Assembly: GCA_037382465.1 (NCBI GenBank)
Contig: JARRPX010000028.1
Span: 1 to 33,118 of the forward strand
Source: Anaerolineales bacterium
Lineage (GTDB): Bacteria > Chloroflexota > Anaerolineae > Anaerolineales > E44-bin32
Direction of reading: 5' to 3'
Length of the DNA: 33,118 bases
The notes below the pieces were generated by a model. That model was not told where the DNA came from. It searched no databases and saw only the letters and a program-made list of their open reading frames with translations. The position numbers were made by a program, and so were the translations under genes. Shown here piece after piece: positions 1 to 7,070 of this stretch; position 1 is the first letter of the stretch, and each line of letters starts with the position of its first letter.

Positions 1-17
1 TCATTTTATTTCCCAGG

Positions 18-26
18 TGATATAAT
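18..26 (+). promoter_or_regulatory. extended -10 promoter of the unassigned RNA
   Basis: TGATATAAT is a perfect extended -10 element (TGnTATAAT). A -35 box would fall at about the window edge, so it cannot be judged. Predicted start is near 33, shortly before the GAAA-capped hairpin. Confidence 0.55.
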
Positions 27-32
27 TTAAGC

Positions 33-196
33 TGTTCCTCAGAAATGAGGGATAAAGGCTGCCCCGCCTGTGACAGTGAGCAACCGCTCTTCCCCTAACG
101 GAGGGTTGGTTGAGCGGCCGTAAAAGAGTGGGCCTATCCACGTCAGGCATCCTAACGACCTGGCTGAGGCTGACAACGGGGCGGCCTTTTTCTTTT
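33..196 (+). ncRNA. candidate structured small RNA with intrinsic terminator, family unknown
   Basis: No protein-coding signal is credible here, but the + strand can fold strongly. A GAAA tetraloop hairpin (CCTCA/TGAGG, 37-50) is followed by a ten-pair closing helix between 57-66 (GGCTGCCCCG) and 177-186 (CGGGGCGGCC). A tract TTTTTCTTTT (187-196) follows directly, so the closing helix also serves as an intrinsic terminator. Inside the helix are hairpins 84-89/112-117 (CCGCTC/GAGCGG, with inner CCCT/AGGG) and 142-147/159-164 (GTCAGG/CCTGGC), plus a short CTGT/ACAG. An extended -10 box lies just upstream. It converges on the SRP RNA gene and precedes no + strand gene, so a free-standing RNA is more likely than a riboswitch. 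The length and long-range closing helix recall 6S RNA, but I do not recognise a 6S consensus. Ends are inferred. Confidence 0.55.
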
Positions 197-225
197 CCCA
201 CACATACACGGAACTGAACCCAAGA

Positions 226-341
226 ATAAGCGTCCGGATCGGCACCCCGACGGCACCCAGAGTTTCCTTCGTACCGCTGCTTCCTCTCGGACCTGACGGG
301 GTTGGAAGGGCTCTGCCGCGTCGGACCCATCCGAACGCTCC
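226..341 (-). ncRNA. ffs: signal recognition particle 4.5S RNA (small bacterial SRP RNA)
   Basis: Read on the - strand, the apical domain carries the SRP signature: GTCAGG, a CC-GAGA-GG tetraloop stem and GGAAGCAGC, which form the Ffh-binding symmetric and asymmetric loops. Below it CCTTC pairs with GAAGG, CGGCA-GAG with CTC-TGCCG, TCCGACG with CGTCGGG, and the terminal GCGTTCGGAT with ATCCGGACGC, giving one long rod. This is the short (about 115 nt) eubacterial form without an Alu domain. The RNA binds Ffh and FtsY and targets membrane and secreted proteins to the translocon. The 5' end is set by a strong promoter at 347-375. The 3' end is inferred from the terminal helix and a short T-rich stretch after it. 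Confidence 0.95.
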
Positions 342-346
342 CTGTG

Positions 347-375
347 AGCATACCCTCCCAGGAAACGAGTGTCAA
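347..375 (-). promoter_or_regulatory. sigma70-type promoter of the SRP RNA
   Basis: On the - strand a consensus -35 TTGACA (370-375) is separated by exactly 17 bases from a -10 TATGCT (347-352). Initiation is predicted at about 341, matching the base of the SRP RNA terminal helix. Confidence 0.85.
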
Positions 376-418
376 CATCTACGCAGCTTCATCTCCGAAC
401 ACATGTGGTGGAATCAAT

Positions 419-440
419 CGACACCGCCGTGGCGGTGTCG
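419..440. repeat. perfect 10-bp inverted repeat downstream of tRNA-Ser
   Basis: CGACACCGCC (419-428) and GGCGGTGTCG (431-440) are perfect inverses with a 2-base centre. The element lies 6 bases beyond the tRNA 3' end. It could be a processing or termination hairpin for the tRNA transcript, or a protein-binding site, but no T-tract follows on the - strand. Confidence 0.6.
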
Positions 441-441
441 G

Positions 442-532
<91 letters not shown>

Positions 533-571
533 ATGCAAGAATATAGGGGCTTTCCTGTAAGTACGCCGGTG

Positions 572-580
572 ATTATAACA
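572..580 (-). promoter_or_regulatory. extended -10 promoter of tRNA-Ser
   Basis: TGTTATAAT on the - strand is a perfect extended -10 box. No convincing -35 is seen. The predicted start near 565 gives a short 5' leader to be removed by RNase P. Confidence 0.6.
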
Positions 581-588
581 TGAGGCCG

Positions 589-1722
589 TCAGCGGTTGGG
601 CAGGCGCAGGACCCACAGATTGCGATCTTCTGCAGAAAGATAAACCATACGCCGGCCGTCGGGAGAGATCTGCCAATCGTTGTTGGCAATCGAAATCGCG
701 GTCAATTGCGGATACGTGAGCTGGACCGCCTCCCCAGAGGCGGCATCGACCTGCCAGAGGGAAATGCCCGGGGCCTCCATTTCCAACGGGATCACCATGA
801 GCATGTCGTCATAGCGCCAGCGATATGCACCGAAGAGGTCGAGTTTGATCCCGGGCGAACCGTCCGAGGGTACGATCCACAAGCCGTTGGCTTCTGGTTC
901 GGAGGATAAAGCGACGTAGAAAGCGATGTAGCTCCCACCCGGCGATAAAAGTGCGCTGCGAGGACGTTCGGCCTCCATCACCAGGCTGGCAGCGCCCGTC
1001 TCGACGTCGACGCGCCAGATGCCCGACGGCATGGAGGGACCCAACCTACCGGTCACGTATATCCCCTCTTCGCCCTCCTCCCAGCCGATAAGGTAGCCGC
1101 CATTGACCGTGATCACCTCGTGCGCGTTCTCACCTTCGTAATCCGAGATCCATATCGTGCTCTGGCGCACATCCGGGTAACGAATACTGCGCGATCCCAC
1201 GGACCAGGCGACCGAACGTCCGCTTGGTGAGAATTCAACGATACGCCCCTGGCTGGGGATGACCCAGCGTGTATCATCTGCCCAGCGCTCGACGTACGTT
1301 CGTCCCGCCTCCGGGTAGGCCACGAGAGTCATCGATCGAGAATAGACACCCACGCGCTCATGAACGACGGTACGCTCACCACCGGCAATCGGAACGCCAT
1401 ACAAGCCGGCAGGATAATATTCCCCGGGTTTATCGAGAAAGAGCACCCACTGCGAATCCTGCGACCACATCGGAAGCGAGCAACATCCTCCTTCCGTCAG
1501 GCGCACCGGCTGGGGATTGGGCGGCGTCGGTTCTACGGGCAGGAAGGGCGTCGCCGTTCCCAAACTGGACACTTCCGTTCGGTTATCCACCAGCAAGACC
1601 GCTTTCGCCAACCCCTTCAGGGAACCCTGTGGAGGGATGGGTGCAGCTGACAAGGTATTCGAAGTTCCCGCACATGCGCCGGCCAGAATCGTAAAAAGCA
1701 GGAACCCGATCTGCAATTTCAT
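589..1722 (-). CDS. beta-propeller (WD40/PD40-like) lipoprotein
   Basis: The 377-residue protein starts with a lipoprotein-like signal (MKLQIG... ending LAGAC), followed by repeats resembling TolB/PD40 propeller blades. Blade signatures include SPSGRSVAW, SPGGSYIAF and, near the end, SPDGRRMVYLS followed by LWVLRLP. Such propellers bind protein or carbohydrate partners outside the cytoplasm, and no catalytic motif is visible. An in-frame ATG at 1755 would add 11 residues and overlap the upstream peptidase gene by 23 bases. I prefer 1722 because it gives a compact signal peptide and a 10-base intergenic gap, though neither start has a good ribosome binding site. It is the third gene of the GH1-M23-propeller operon. 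Family assignment is good and the precise role is unknown. Confidence 0.8.
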   Translation of the reverse strand: MKLQIGFLLFTILAGACAGTSNTLSAAPIPPQGSLKGLAKAVLLVDNRTEVSSLGTATPFLPVEPTPPNPQPVRLTEGGCCSLPMWSQDSQWVLFLDKPGEYYPAGLYGVPIAGGERTVVHERVGVYSRSMTLVAYPEAGRTYVERWADDTRWVIPSQGRIVEFSPSGRSVAWSVGSRSIRYPDVRQSTIWISDYEGENAHEVITVNGGYLIGWEEGEEGIYVTGRLGPSMPSGIWRVDVETGAASLVMEAERPRSALLSPGGSYIAFYVALSSEPEANGLWIVPSDGSPGIKLDLFGAYRWRYDDMLMVIPLEMEAPGISLWQVDAASGEAVQLTYPQLTAISIANNDWQISPDGRRMVYLSAEDRNLWVLRLPNR

Positions 1723-1732
1723 CGCCTTCAGC

Positions 1733-2485
1733 TTACCAATCCGGAGGCCATGCATTTTTATACTCGTTCAGCAGGGGATAGCCGAAACGAACGTCGGGTT
1801 GATCCAGCATGTCCTGCCATTGGCGAGGGTTATCCATGTCCATCTCGAAAATCAACGGCGTTCCGCCGACGAGAGCGAGCCGCTCCCAATCGGCGTCGAT
1901 CAGCGTGAGCGGATTGTAGGCACGTGTATGGCCTTCCGAGCGGATTTCTAAATGCAGATGCGGCCTCGATGCGCAGGTCAAATCCGGATCACCAACCTGG
2001 CCGACCACCTGTCCCTGCTTCACCTTTTCTCCGCGCTTTAGATGCGAGCGGACTAACAAATGGCCGTAGAAGGAAGCATAGCCGTTCCCGTGGTTGATCA
2101 TCAAATTATGCGGGGCTGCGCCATGCCAGCTGTCGACGCTGAAAACCGTGCCGTCGCCAATCGCCAGAATGGGCGTCCCACAGGGCGCAGCGATGTCCAA
2201 ACCAAAATGGAGCCCCTGGCCCGCCACGTACGTCGTATCCCGAAAACGATAGGAGAAGTCCGTATTGCCGTACGGTTGGATAAAGTACCAGCTATCCGGG
2301 CCCGGATCACCAGCAAAGGGCAGGATAAACGGCCGCTGCGCTGGATCGACGTTCGATCCGCCGGCGGCATCCGAGAAACCGAAAACACCGATGACTGCGA
2401 CCATGGCAAACAGCAGCGCCGGCCGCAGCAGCCACAGCGGCTTCCATCGTCGTCTCTTCCCGGACGCGTAACGGCTCTCATCCAT
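1733..2485 (-). CDS. membrane-anchored or secreted M23 (LytM-type) metallopeptidase
   Basis: The 250-residue protein has a basic N-terminus (KRRRWK), a hydrophobic segment at about 17-38 (uncleaved anchor or signal peptide), and an M23 domain at about 85-195. Zinc ligands expected for the family are present: H93 and D97 in HFGLD, and H178 in HLHLE, with H142 (YGHL) and H176 as the catalytic histidines. All key residues are intact, so an active peptidoglycan or peptide endopeptidase acting outside the membrane is expected. A C-terminal 55-residue tail has no recognised domain. Its ATG overlaps the upstream GH1 stop by 8 bases (ATGGATGA), suggesting translational coupling. Confidence 0.93.
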   Translation of the reverse strand: MDESRYASGKRRRWKPLWLLRPALLFAMVAVIGVFGFSDAAGGSNVDPAQRPFILPFAGDPGPDSWYFIQPYGNTDFSYRFRDTTYVAGQGLHFGLDIAAPCGTPILAIGDGTVFSVDSWHGAAPHNLMINHGNGYASFYGHLLVRSHLKRGEKVKQGQVVGQVGDPDLTCASRPHLHLEIRSEGHTRAYNPLTLIDADWERLALVGGTPLIFEMDMDNPRQWQDMLDQPDVRFGYPLLNEYKNAWPPDW

Positions 2486-3836
2486 CTTCGGTCAACTCGG
2501 CCGGTTCCCTTGGCGGAAATAGTAAATCCAGGACGTCAGGGGCGTAGCTCGCCACCGTTTCGGAAGACAATCCATTCAAGCTGCAGATTTCCGCGTAAAA
2601 ATCGGCACTCTTTCGTTTGCTGCGTTTTTGCGTCTCCACATCCATTCCCCAAAGTCCGAATTTCTGCGACCATCCACGCTCCCATTCGAAATTGTCGATC
2701 AGGGTCCAGTGAAAATATCCCCGGATGGGCCAGCTGTAATTTACCGCACGCCACAGTTCGTGGAGGTGCAGGGCGAGATAGCGCCGGCGAAAATCATCGC
2801 CTGAGTCCTCGGTGCCATTTTCAGTAATGTAAACCGGCGTATTATAGCGTAAGGCCCAACGTAAGGCATTCCAGAATCCCGCAGGTTCGTTGGCGATGAA
2901 ACCCTGTGGACTGAGATCGGCATCTTTGGCGTAAACGCCCGCCTCGAATACCTTTCCTGGCTTCAGCGGATTGAAAGAACACAGCTCCGTCGTATAGTAA
3001 TTCAAACCAAAAAAGTCCTGCTTCCGGGCGGCCTGCGGCAGCTGCAAGCGGAAAGACGAAAACTGCACCCGCCCAGTGTGAAAAACCCGCGGAAACAAGT
3101 CGTTGAACGCTCGATGTTTCATCCGGGCAGCCCAGCGATCCAGCGGGTTGCCGGGATTCATCGGTCGAAAACCGCGAAAGTGATGCGCCAGGCCAACACG
3201 GCTTTCCGGCGCTACGTTATGGATGGTTTCGTACGCAGCCACGTGTGCATTGACGAGGTTAGTGATCACCTCCGGAAGCCGGCGGAGACTATGATCTCCA
3301 GGCGGCCAGTCGCCTTGCAGATAACCGAAGTAAAGATAAGTGTTCGGCTCGTTTATCGTTACCCACAAATTGACCAGGTCCCCCAGCTGCTTGACAACCT
3401 TACGGGTATAGCGCCTGAAATGGTGCACGATTTCAGGGTTTCGCCACCCCCCCTTGTCTTGAATCCACTGCGGCGTGGAGAAGTGATGCAGTGTAACCAT
3501 GGGATCCAATCCACGCTCGAGCGCCCCCTGGATGATCTCGCGGTAATACGCTATTGCGTCATCGTTCCAAAGCGCCGGATTCGGTTCGATTCGGCTCCAT
3601 TCGAGGGAAAGTCGATGGGCATTCTGGCCCGTTTCCGCTGCGCGGTCGAAATCTTCCCGCCATCTGCCGGACCACCATTCGCAAGCTTTACCGGAGCGTT
3701 GGTTCTGAAGAATCCGACCACTCTCGTGCTCCCAGGCCCACCAATCACTGCCGTGGTTGTAACCTTCCACTTGATACGAAGACGTTGCGGTGCCCCACAA
3801 GAAACCGCGCGGAAAATGATAGATGGCTTTAATCAT
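2478..3836 (-). CDS. glycoside hydrolase family 1 (beta-glucosidase/beta-galactosidase-like)
   Basis: The 452-residue protein has the full GH1 barrel. It opens with the family start (FPRGFLWGTATSSYQVEG), has the acid/base glutamate at E163 in TINEPN, and the nucleophile at E339 in YITENGTED. HHFSTP and NYYT substrate-site segments are also present. It should hydrolyse beta-linked glucosides or galactosides with retention of configuration. There is no signal peptide, so it is probably cytoplasmic. The reading frame extends upstream to 3962, but that start lies upstream of a good promoter (3903-3931) and precedes non-GH1 sequence. The ATG at 3836 matches family N-termini and has AGAGG upstream. 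It is the first gene of an operon with an M23 peptidase and a propeller lipoprotein. Confidence 0.95.
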   Translation of the reverse strand: MIKAIYHFPRGFLWGTATSSYQVEGYNHGSDWWAWEHESGRILQNQRSGKACEWWSGRWREDFDRAAETGQNAHRLSLEWSRIEPNPALWNDDAIAYYREIIQGALERGLDPMVTLHHFSTPQWIQDKGGWRNPEIVHHFRRYTRKVVKQLGDLVNLWVTINEPNTYLYFGYLQGDWPPGDHSLRRLPEVITNLVNAHVAAYETIHNVAPESRVGLAHHFRGFRPMNPGNPLDRWAARMKHRAFNDLFPRVFHTGRVQFSSFRLQLPQAARKQDFFGLNYYTTELCSFNPLKPGKVFEAGVYAKDADLSPQGFIANEPAGFWNALRWALRYNTPVYITENGTEDSGDDFRRRYLALHLHELWRAVNYSWPIRGYFHWTLIDNFEWERGWSQKFGLWGMDVETQKRSKRKSADFYAEICSLNGLSSETVASYAPDVLDLLFPPREPAELTEDG

Positions 3837-3902
3837 GCATGCCTCTGGAACAAAAACCAAGTATGCATCATGGCATCCAACGCCCACTAGTCGACCCGGG
3901 CC

Positions 3903-3931
3903 ATTGTAGTCTCGACTCAAATTTCCGCCAA
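3903..3931 (-). promoter_or_regulatory. promoter of the GH1-M23-propeller operon
   Basis: On the - strand TTGGCG (3926-3931) is followed after 17 bases by TACAAT (3903-3908). Predicted start is near 3896, leaving a leader of about 60 bases before the ATG at 3836. It supports the shorter GH1 start. Confidence 0.7.
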
Positions 3932-4019
3932 GTCCGTCCGAAAGCAGCGACCGAGATGCCACGTACTTTGGGATTAATCTCCGGGATGGCGATTAAAATT
4001 CATGGATGCAAGAAAAACG

Positions 4020-4988
4020 TCATGGAATGACGCGAGCCTCAGCCATGACCTCGAAGTCATCAATCGTCCCATCGAGACTGAAGACGGTGCAATCGAATGG
4101 GATCGACTCCCCCAGCACGACCGAGGAGCCGGGATCCCAAATCCGAAAACCGATCACCGTCCCGTATTCATCGAGTGCAACCAAAAGCAGCCGCAGACCC
4201 ACCTCAATCTCACTTTCTCCGGCCGTGGTCTCCAGTTCACCAAGCACCCGCAGGCTCAAGCCGTCCGGGCTCGGTGTTTCGGAGAGAATGTGCACATCCA
4301 CCTGCCGGTAGCGAGATTCCGCATCGTTGACCGGGACGGCGCTGAGCATGGAGGCGACGGCAGTTTGCACGCCTTCAGGGGGAGAAGAGAAGAAACCCGC
4401 CAGAGGCATCCTGGCACCGGCTTGCAATCGATTTAGCGGCCCGTAGGCCGCGCGTTGATCCAACACCTGACCTGCCTCATCCTGGAGATAAACCACGCTG
4501 ACGACTCCTTCGACATCGTCCGGAGAATCATTGCTGATCTCCAGAAGACACCACAATCCATTCGGGTACGTCGGGAAGCAGCGCACGGGCGAAGTCGCCA
4601 GCGGTACGGGCGTGGGAGTCGGCAAAAGCACATCGACGGGCTGCCCACCCTCGTTGGGGATGATCAACTCTGTGCCCACACTCAAGAATTGCGGGTCGAT
4701 GCCTGGATTGGCCAGCAGGAGATCCTCCAGGTCTACGCCGTAGAGAATGGCGATGCCGATTAGCGTCTGATTTTCCTGAACGACATGAACGAGTGGCGTC
4801 GGAGTGGGCCCGAGCGGAATCTGTGAGGCGGCTTTTGTAGGCTTCACCTGAGGCGTCGGAGATCTGGTGGGGAAGTATGGCCGCAGGGTACTCGTAGCCA
4901 ACTGGAGATCTCCCTCCGCGACCACATTGCACGATGCAAGCAGCAGCATAAACACTAAAATGGCAACCCGAGAGCCCTTGGAATTCAC
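4020..4988 (-). CDS. LysM-domain lipoprotein with Thr/Pro stalk
   Basis: The 322-residue protein has a lipoprotein signal with lipobox LASC (C20), a Thr-Pro-rich stalk (about 35-65), and one LysM domain (about 68-112, from HVVQENQTL to LIIP) expected to bind peptidoglycan or chitin-like glycans. A beta-sandwich region of about 190 residues follows. Its segment SNDSPDDVEGVVSVVYLQDEAG (split here for reference) resembles FxLYD-type domains. It should sit on the outer face of the membrane. The gene is divergent from the TPR gene, and an extended -10 box ends about 10 bases before the ATG, so the mRNA may be almost leaderless. The partner or substrate is unknown. Confidence 0.85.
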   Translation of the reverse strand: MNSKGSRVAILVFMLLLASCNVVAEGDLQLATSTLRPYFPTRSPTPQVKPTKAASQIPLGPTPTPLVHVVQENQTLIGIAILYGVDLEDLLLANPGIDPQFLSVGTELIIPNEGGQPVDVLLPTPTPVPLATSPVRCFPTYPNGLWCLLEISNDSPDDVEGVVSVVYLQDEAGQVLDQRAAYGPLNRLQAGARMPLAGFFSSPPEGVQTAVASMLSAVPVNDAESRYRQVDVHILSETPSPDGLSLRVLGELETTAGESEIEVGLRLLLVALDEYGTVIGFRIWDPGSSVVLGESIPFDCTVFSLDGTIDDFEVMAEARVIP

Positions 4989-4997
4989 AATGCGGCG

Positions 4998-5006
4998 ATT
5001 ATACCA
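4998..5006 (-). promoter_or_regulatory. extended -10 promoter of the LysM lipoprotein gene
   Basis: TGGTATAAT on the - strand, without a clear -35. The -10 ends at 4998 and the ATG is at 4988, so transcription would begin within about 0-4 bases of the start codon. Confidence 0.6.
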
Positions 5007-5074
5007 ATGTGGGATAGCGTTGTGCGAAGAAAAACGCTATGCTAGACTTCCAGTTAAAGATCGAGGAACGTCAC

Positions 5075-7006
5075 GTGGCGGATTCAGCAAGCACGACGCT
5101 TACAGAAGCTATCGCAGCAGCACGAGCAGGGAACCGCTCGGAGGCTCGAGAATTACTCGCCCGTTTGCTGCGAGCAGACTCGTCGAACGTAGAGTACTGG
5201 GTTTGGATGAGCGCGGTTGTGGAATCGCCGCGCGAACGCAAGTACTGTCTCGAATCCGCCCTCCGTCTCGATCCAACCAACCGTTCGGCGCTGCGCGGCC
5301 TTACGATTCTCGGGGCCAGAAAACCGGACGATTCGGAGCTTTCCTCCGCAGCGCAAATGCCCCACAGGAAATTTAAATTTGGCCTGGAAGCAGTCGAGGA
5401 AGAAAAACCGGAGGAAGTAGCGAAACCAACACTCGAGATCACGCCAAAACCGAAACCGAAACCCACTGTGGATCTTCCCTGGAAAACCATAGGGATGGCC
5501 GTCTCAGGCGTAGTGCTCGTTGGGACAATCATTCTCTTCTTGCCTCAGATAAAATCCGCGGTACGATCGATATTTGGTACGCAGTACTTCGGCAGCGCTG
5601 CAGAACTTCCGCCACTCGAAGGTACAGCCACCAATACCTTCGAACCTGGAACCCCGACCGCAACTCCCCTTCCCGCGGCGACACGCGTCATGCGCACACC
5701 CATTCCAACCCAAATGGCGAGCACACCGTTGGCCATGCTGGTGGAAAACTCACCGACACCAACGCCCATGATCGGTGTAACCCCGCACCCTGAAGAAGCC
5801 TACGATGCGGGCATCAACGCCTTGCTCAAAGGAGATTACGAATCCGCCTTGAGCTACTTCGACCAAATTATCGATAGCGTTCCGAATCCATCGGCGGACG
5901 TATTTTACTTCCGCGGGGAAGCGCTGCGCCTTAGCGGCAGTTTCGGCTCGGCGCTACTCGCCTATGATAACGCCGTCAATAAGAACGCAGACTATACACC
6001 GGCTTACATCGGACGGGCACGGGCATTCCTGGCACGAGACGATGATGAGAACGCGCTGGCCGATTATGAGCGCGCCCTGCGTCGAGAGCCGCTGTTGGCG
6101 GAGATCCACATTGATTTAGGAAAATACTATTCTTCCCGAAAACTATGGTTGAAACTTGAAAGCACGATGCAGGAATCTCTCGAACTCGGTGTAGACACAC
6201 CCTGGATTTACATTTACCTGAGCGAAGCGCAATTAAACCTTGGGAATTACGTTGGGGCATTAGAGAGTGCACTGGAAGGGAGCGCAGACGATCCCTCCTT
6301 GCTGGAAGGCTACCTCGCCATTGGCCGCGCCTACATTTCCTGGGGCGTGAACAGCGTTGATGCTTCGTATTTCAATGCTGCCCTTTGGCCGCTGCAAACT
6401 TATACGAACTATAAGCCGGACGATCATCGGGGTTGGGCGGCCCTGGCGCGTGCAAGCGCCGGGTTGGGCAATCTGGATGAAGCATTGGAAGCTGCTAATC
6501 GGTCCATTCAAATTAACAATCGTCATGCGCCAGCCTATCTCGCACGCGCCATTATCAAAATGCAGCGCGGCGACTACCAGGCTGCATTGGATGATTTGCT
6601 CCTTGCCCGTCGATATGGCCAGGAGACCTATGATCTTCTTATCCACACTGCGGAAACCAACTTGTACCTTGGAAAATACGAGGATGCAATTAGATCAGCC
6701 AATGCGGCACAAACGGCTGCCAACGACGAACCCGTATTCGTCAACCAACAGATTAAAACAGCCGAGGTGTATGCCCTCCTGGGGAAGATTTACGAATCCA
6801 ATCCGGAAGCCATCGACGACGCAATCATGCGCTGGCGTTGGATCCTCGGCTTGGAGCATGTCCGTCCGGAGACCCTCGCCCTCGCAGAAACGCATCTCGC
6901 CGAGCTGCTCGGTGAGGGGCCGACTCGCACTCCTACGAAAATACCCACGGCAGCACCGTCCGACGAACCGACTGACGGCGAGCCTTCGCCGACACCTACG
7001 CCGTGA
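5075..7006 (+). CDS. membrane-anchored TPR-repeat protein with Pro/Thr linkers
   Basis: The protein has about 643 residues. An N-terminal helical repeat pair (ARAGNRSEARELLARLL ... YCLESALRLDPTNRSALRGL) is followed by a Lys/Pro linker, one transmembrane helix (about 145-165, in VSGVVLVGTIILFLPQ), a Thr/Pro-rich stalk, at least eight TPR-like repeats (for example ALSYFDQIIDSVP, ALADYERALRREP, ALEAANRSIQINN), and a Thr/Pro tail. The orientation suggested is N-in, with the large TPR array outside. I chose the GTG at 5075 because GAGG lies 8 bases upstream. An ATG at 5039 in frame lacks such a site. TPR arrays scaffold protein complexes; the partner is unknown. The histidine kinase follows 64 bases later in the same direction and may be cotranscribed. 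Confidence 0.85.
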   Translation: MADSASTTLTEAIAAARAGNRSEARELLARLLRADSSNVEYWVWMSAVVESPRERKYCLESALRLDPTNRSALRGLTILGARKPDDSELSSAAQMPHRKFKFGLEAVEEEKPEEVAKPTLEITPKPKPKPTVDLPWKTIGMAVSGVVLVGTIILFLPQIKSAVRSIFGTQYFGSAAELPPLEGTATNTFEPGTPTATPLPAATRVMRTPIPTQMASTPLAMLVENSPTPTPMIGVTPHPEEAYDAGINALLKGDYESALSYFDQIIDSVPNPSADVFYFRGEALRLSGSFGSALLAYDNAVNKNADYTPAYIGRARAFLARDDDENALADYERALRREPLLAEIHIDLGKYYSSRKLWLKLESTMQESLELGVDTPWIYIYLSEAQLNLGNYVGALESALEGSADDPSLLEGYLAIGRAYISWGVNSVDASYFNAALWPLQTYTNYKPDDHRGWAALARASAGLGNLDEALEAANRSIQINNRHAPAYLARAIIKMQRGDYQAALDDLLLARRYGQETYDLLIHTAETNLYLGKYEDAIRSANAAQTAANDEPVFVNQQIKTAEVYALLGKIYESNPEAIDDAIMRWRWILGLEHVRPETLALAETHLAELLGEGPTRTPTKIPTAAPSDEPTDGEPSPTPTP

Positions 7007-7070
7007 CCGTTCATCCGATTGATGAGTTCGCCATGTCACGCCTCCTCATTTTCTCCGGCATATTAGGGCG

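Noticed and set aside
1-378. A 125-codon - strand open frame and two smaller frames at the left edge
   Set aside because: They cover the SRP RNA and the candidate + strand RNA, have no ribosome binding site and encode composition unlike a protein.
3886-3904. Adjacent SpeI, SalI and SmaI sites (ACTAGTCGACCCGGG) resembling a cloning polylinker
   Set aside because: They lie between a good promoter and the GH1 start with normal flanking sequence and no vector sequence, so coincidence is likelier; a vector search would settle it.
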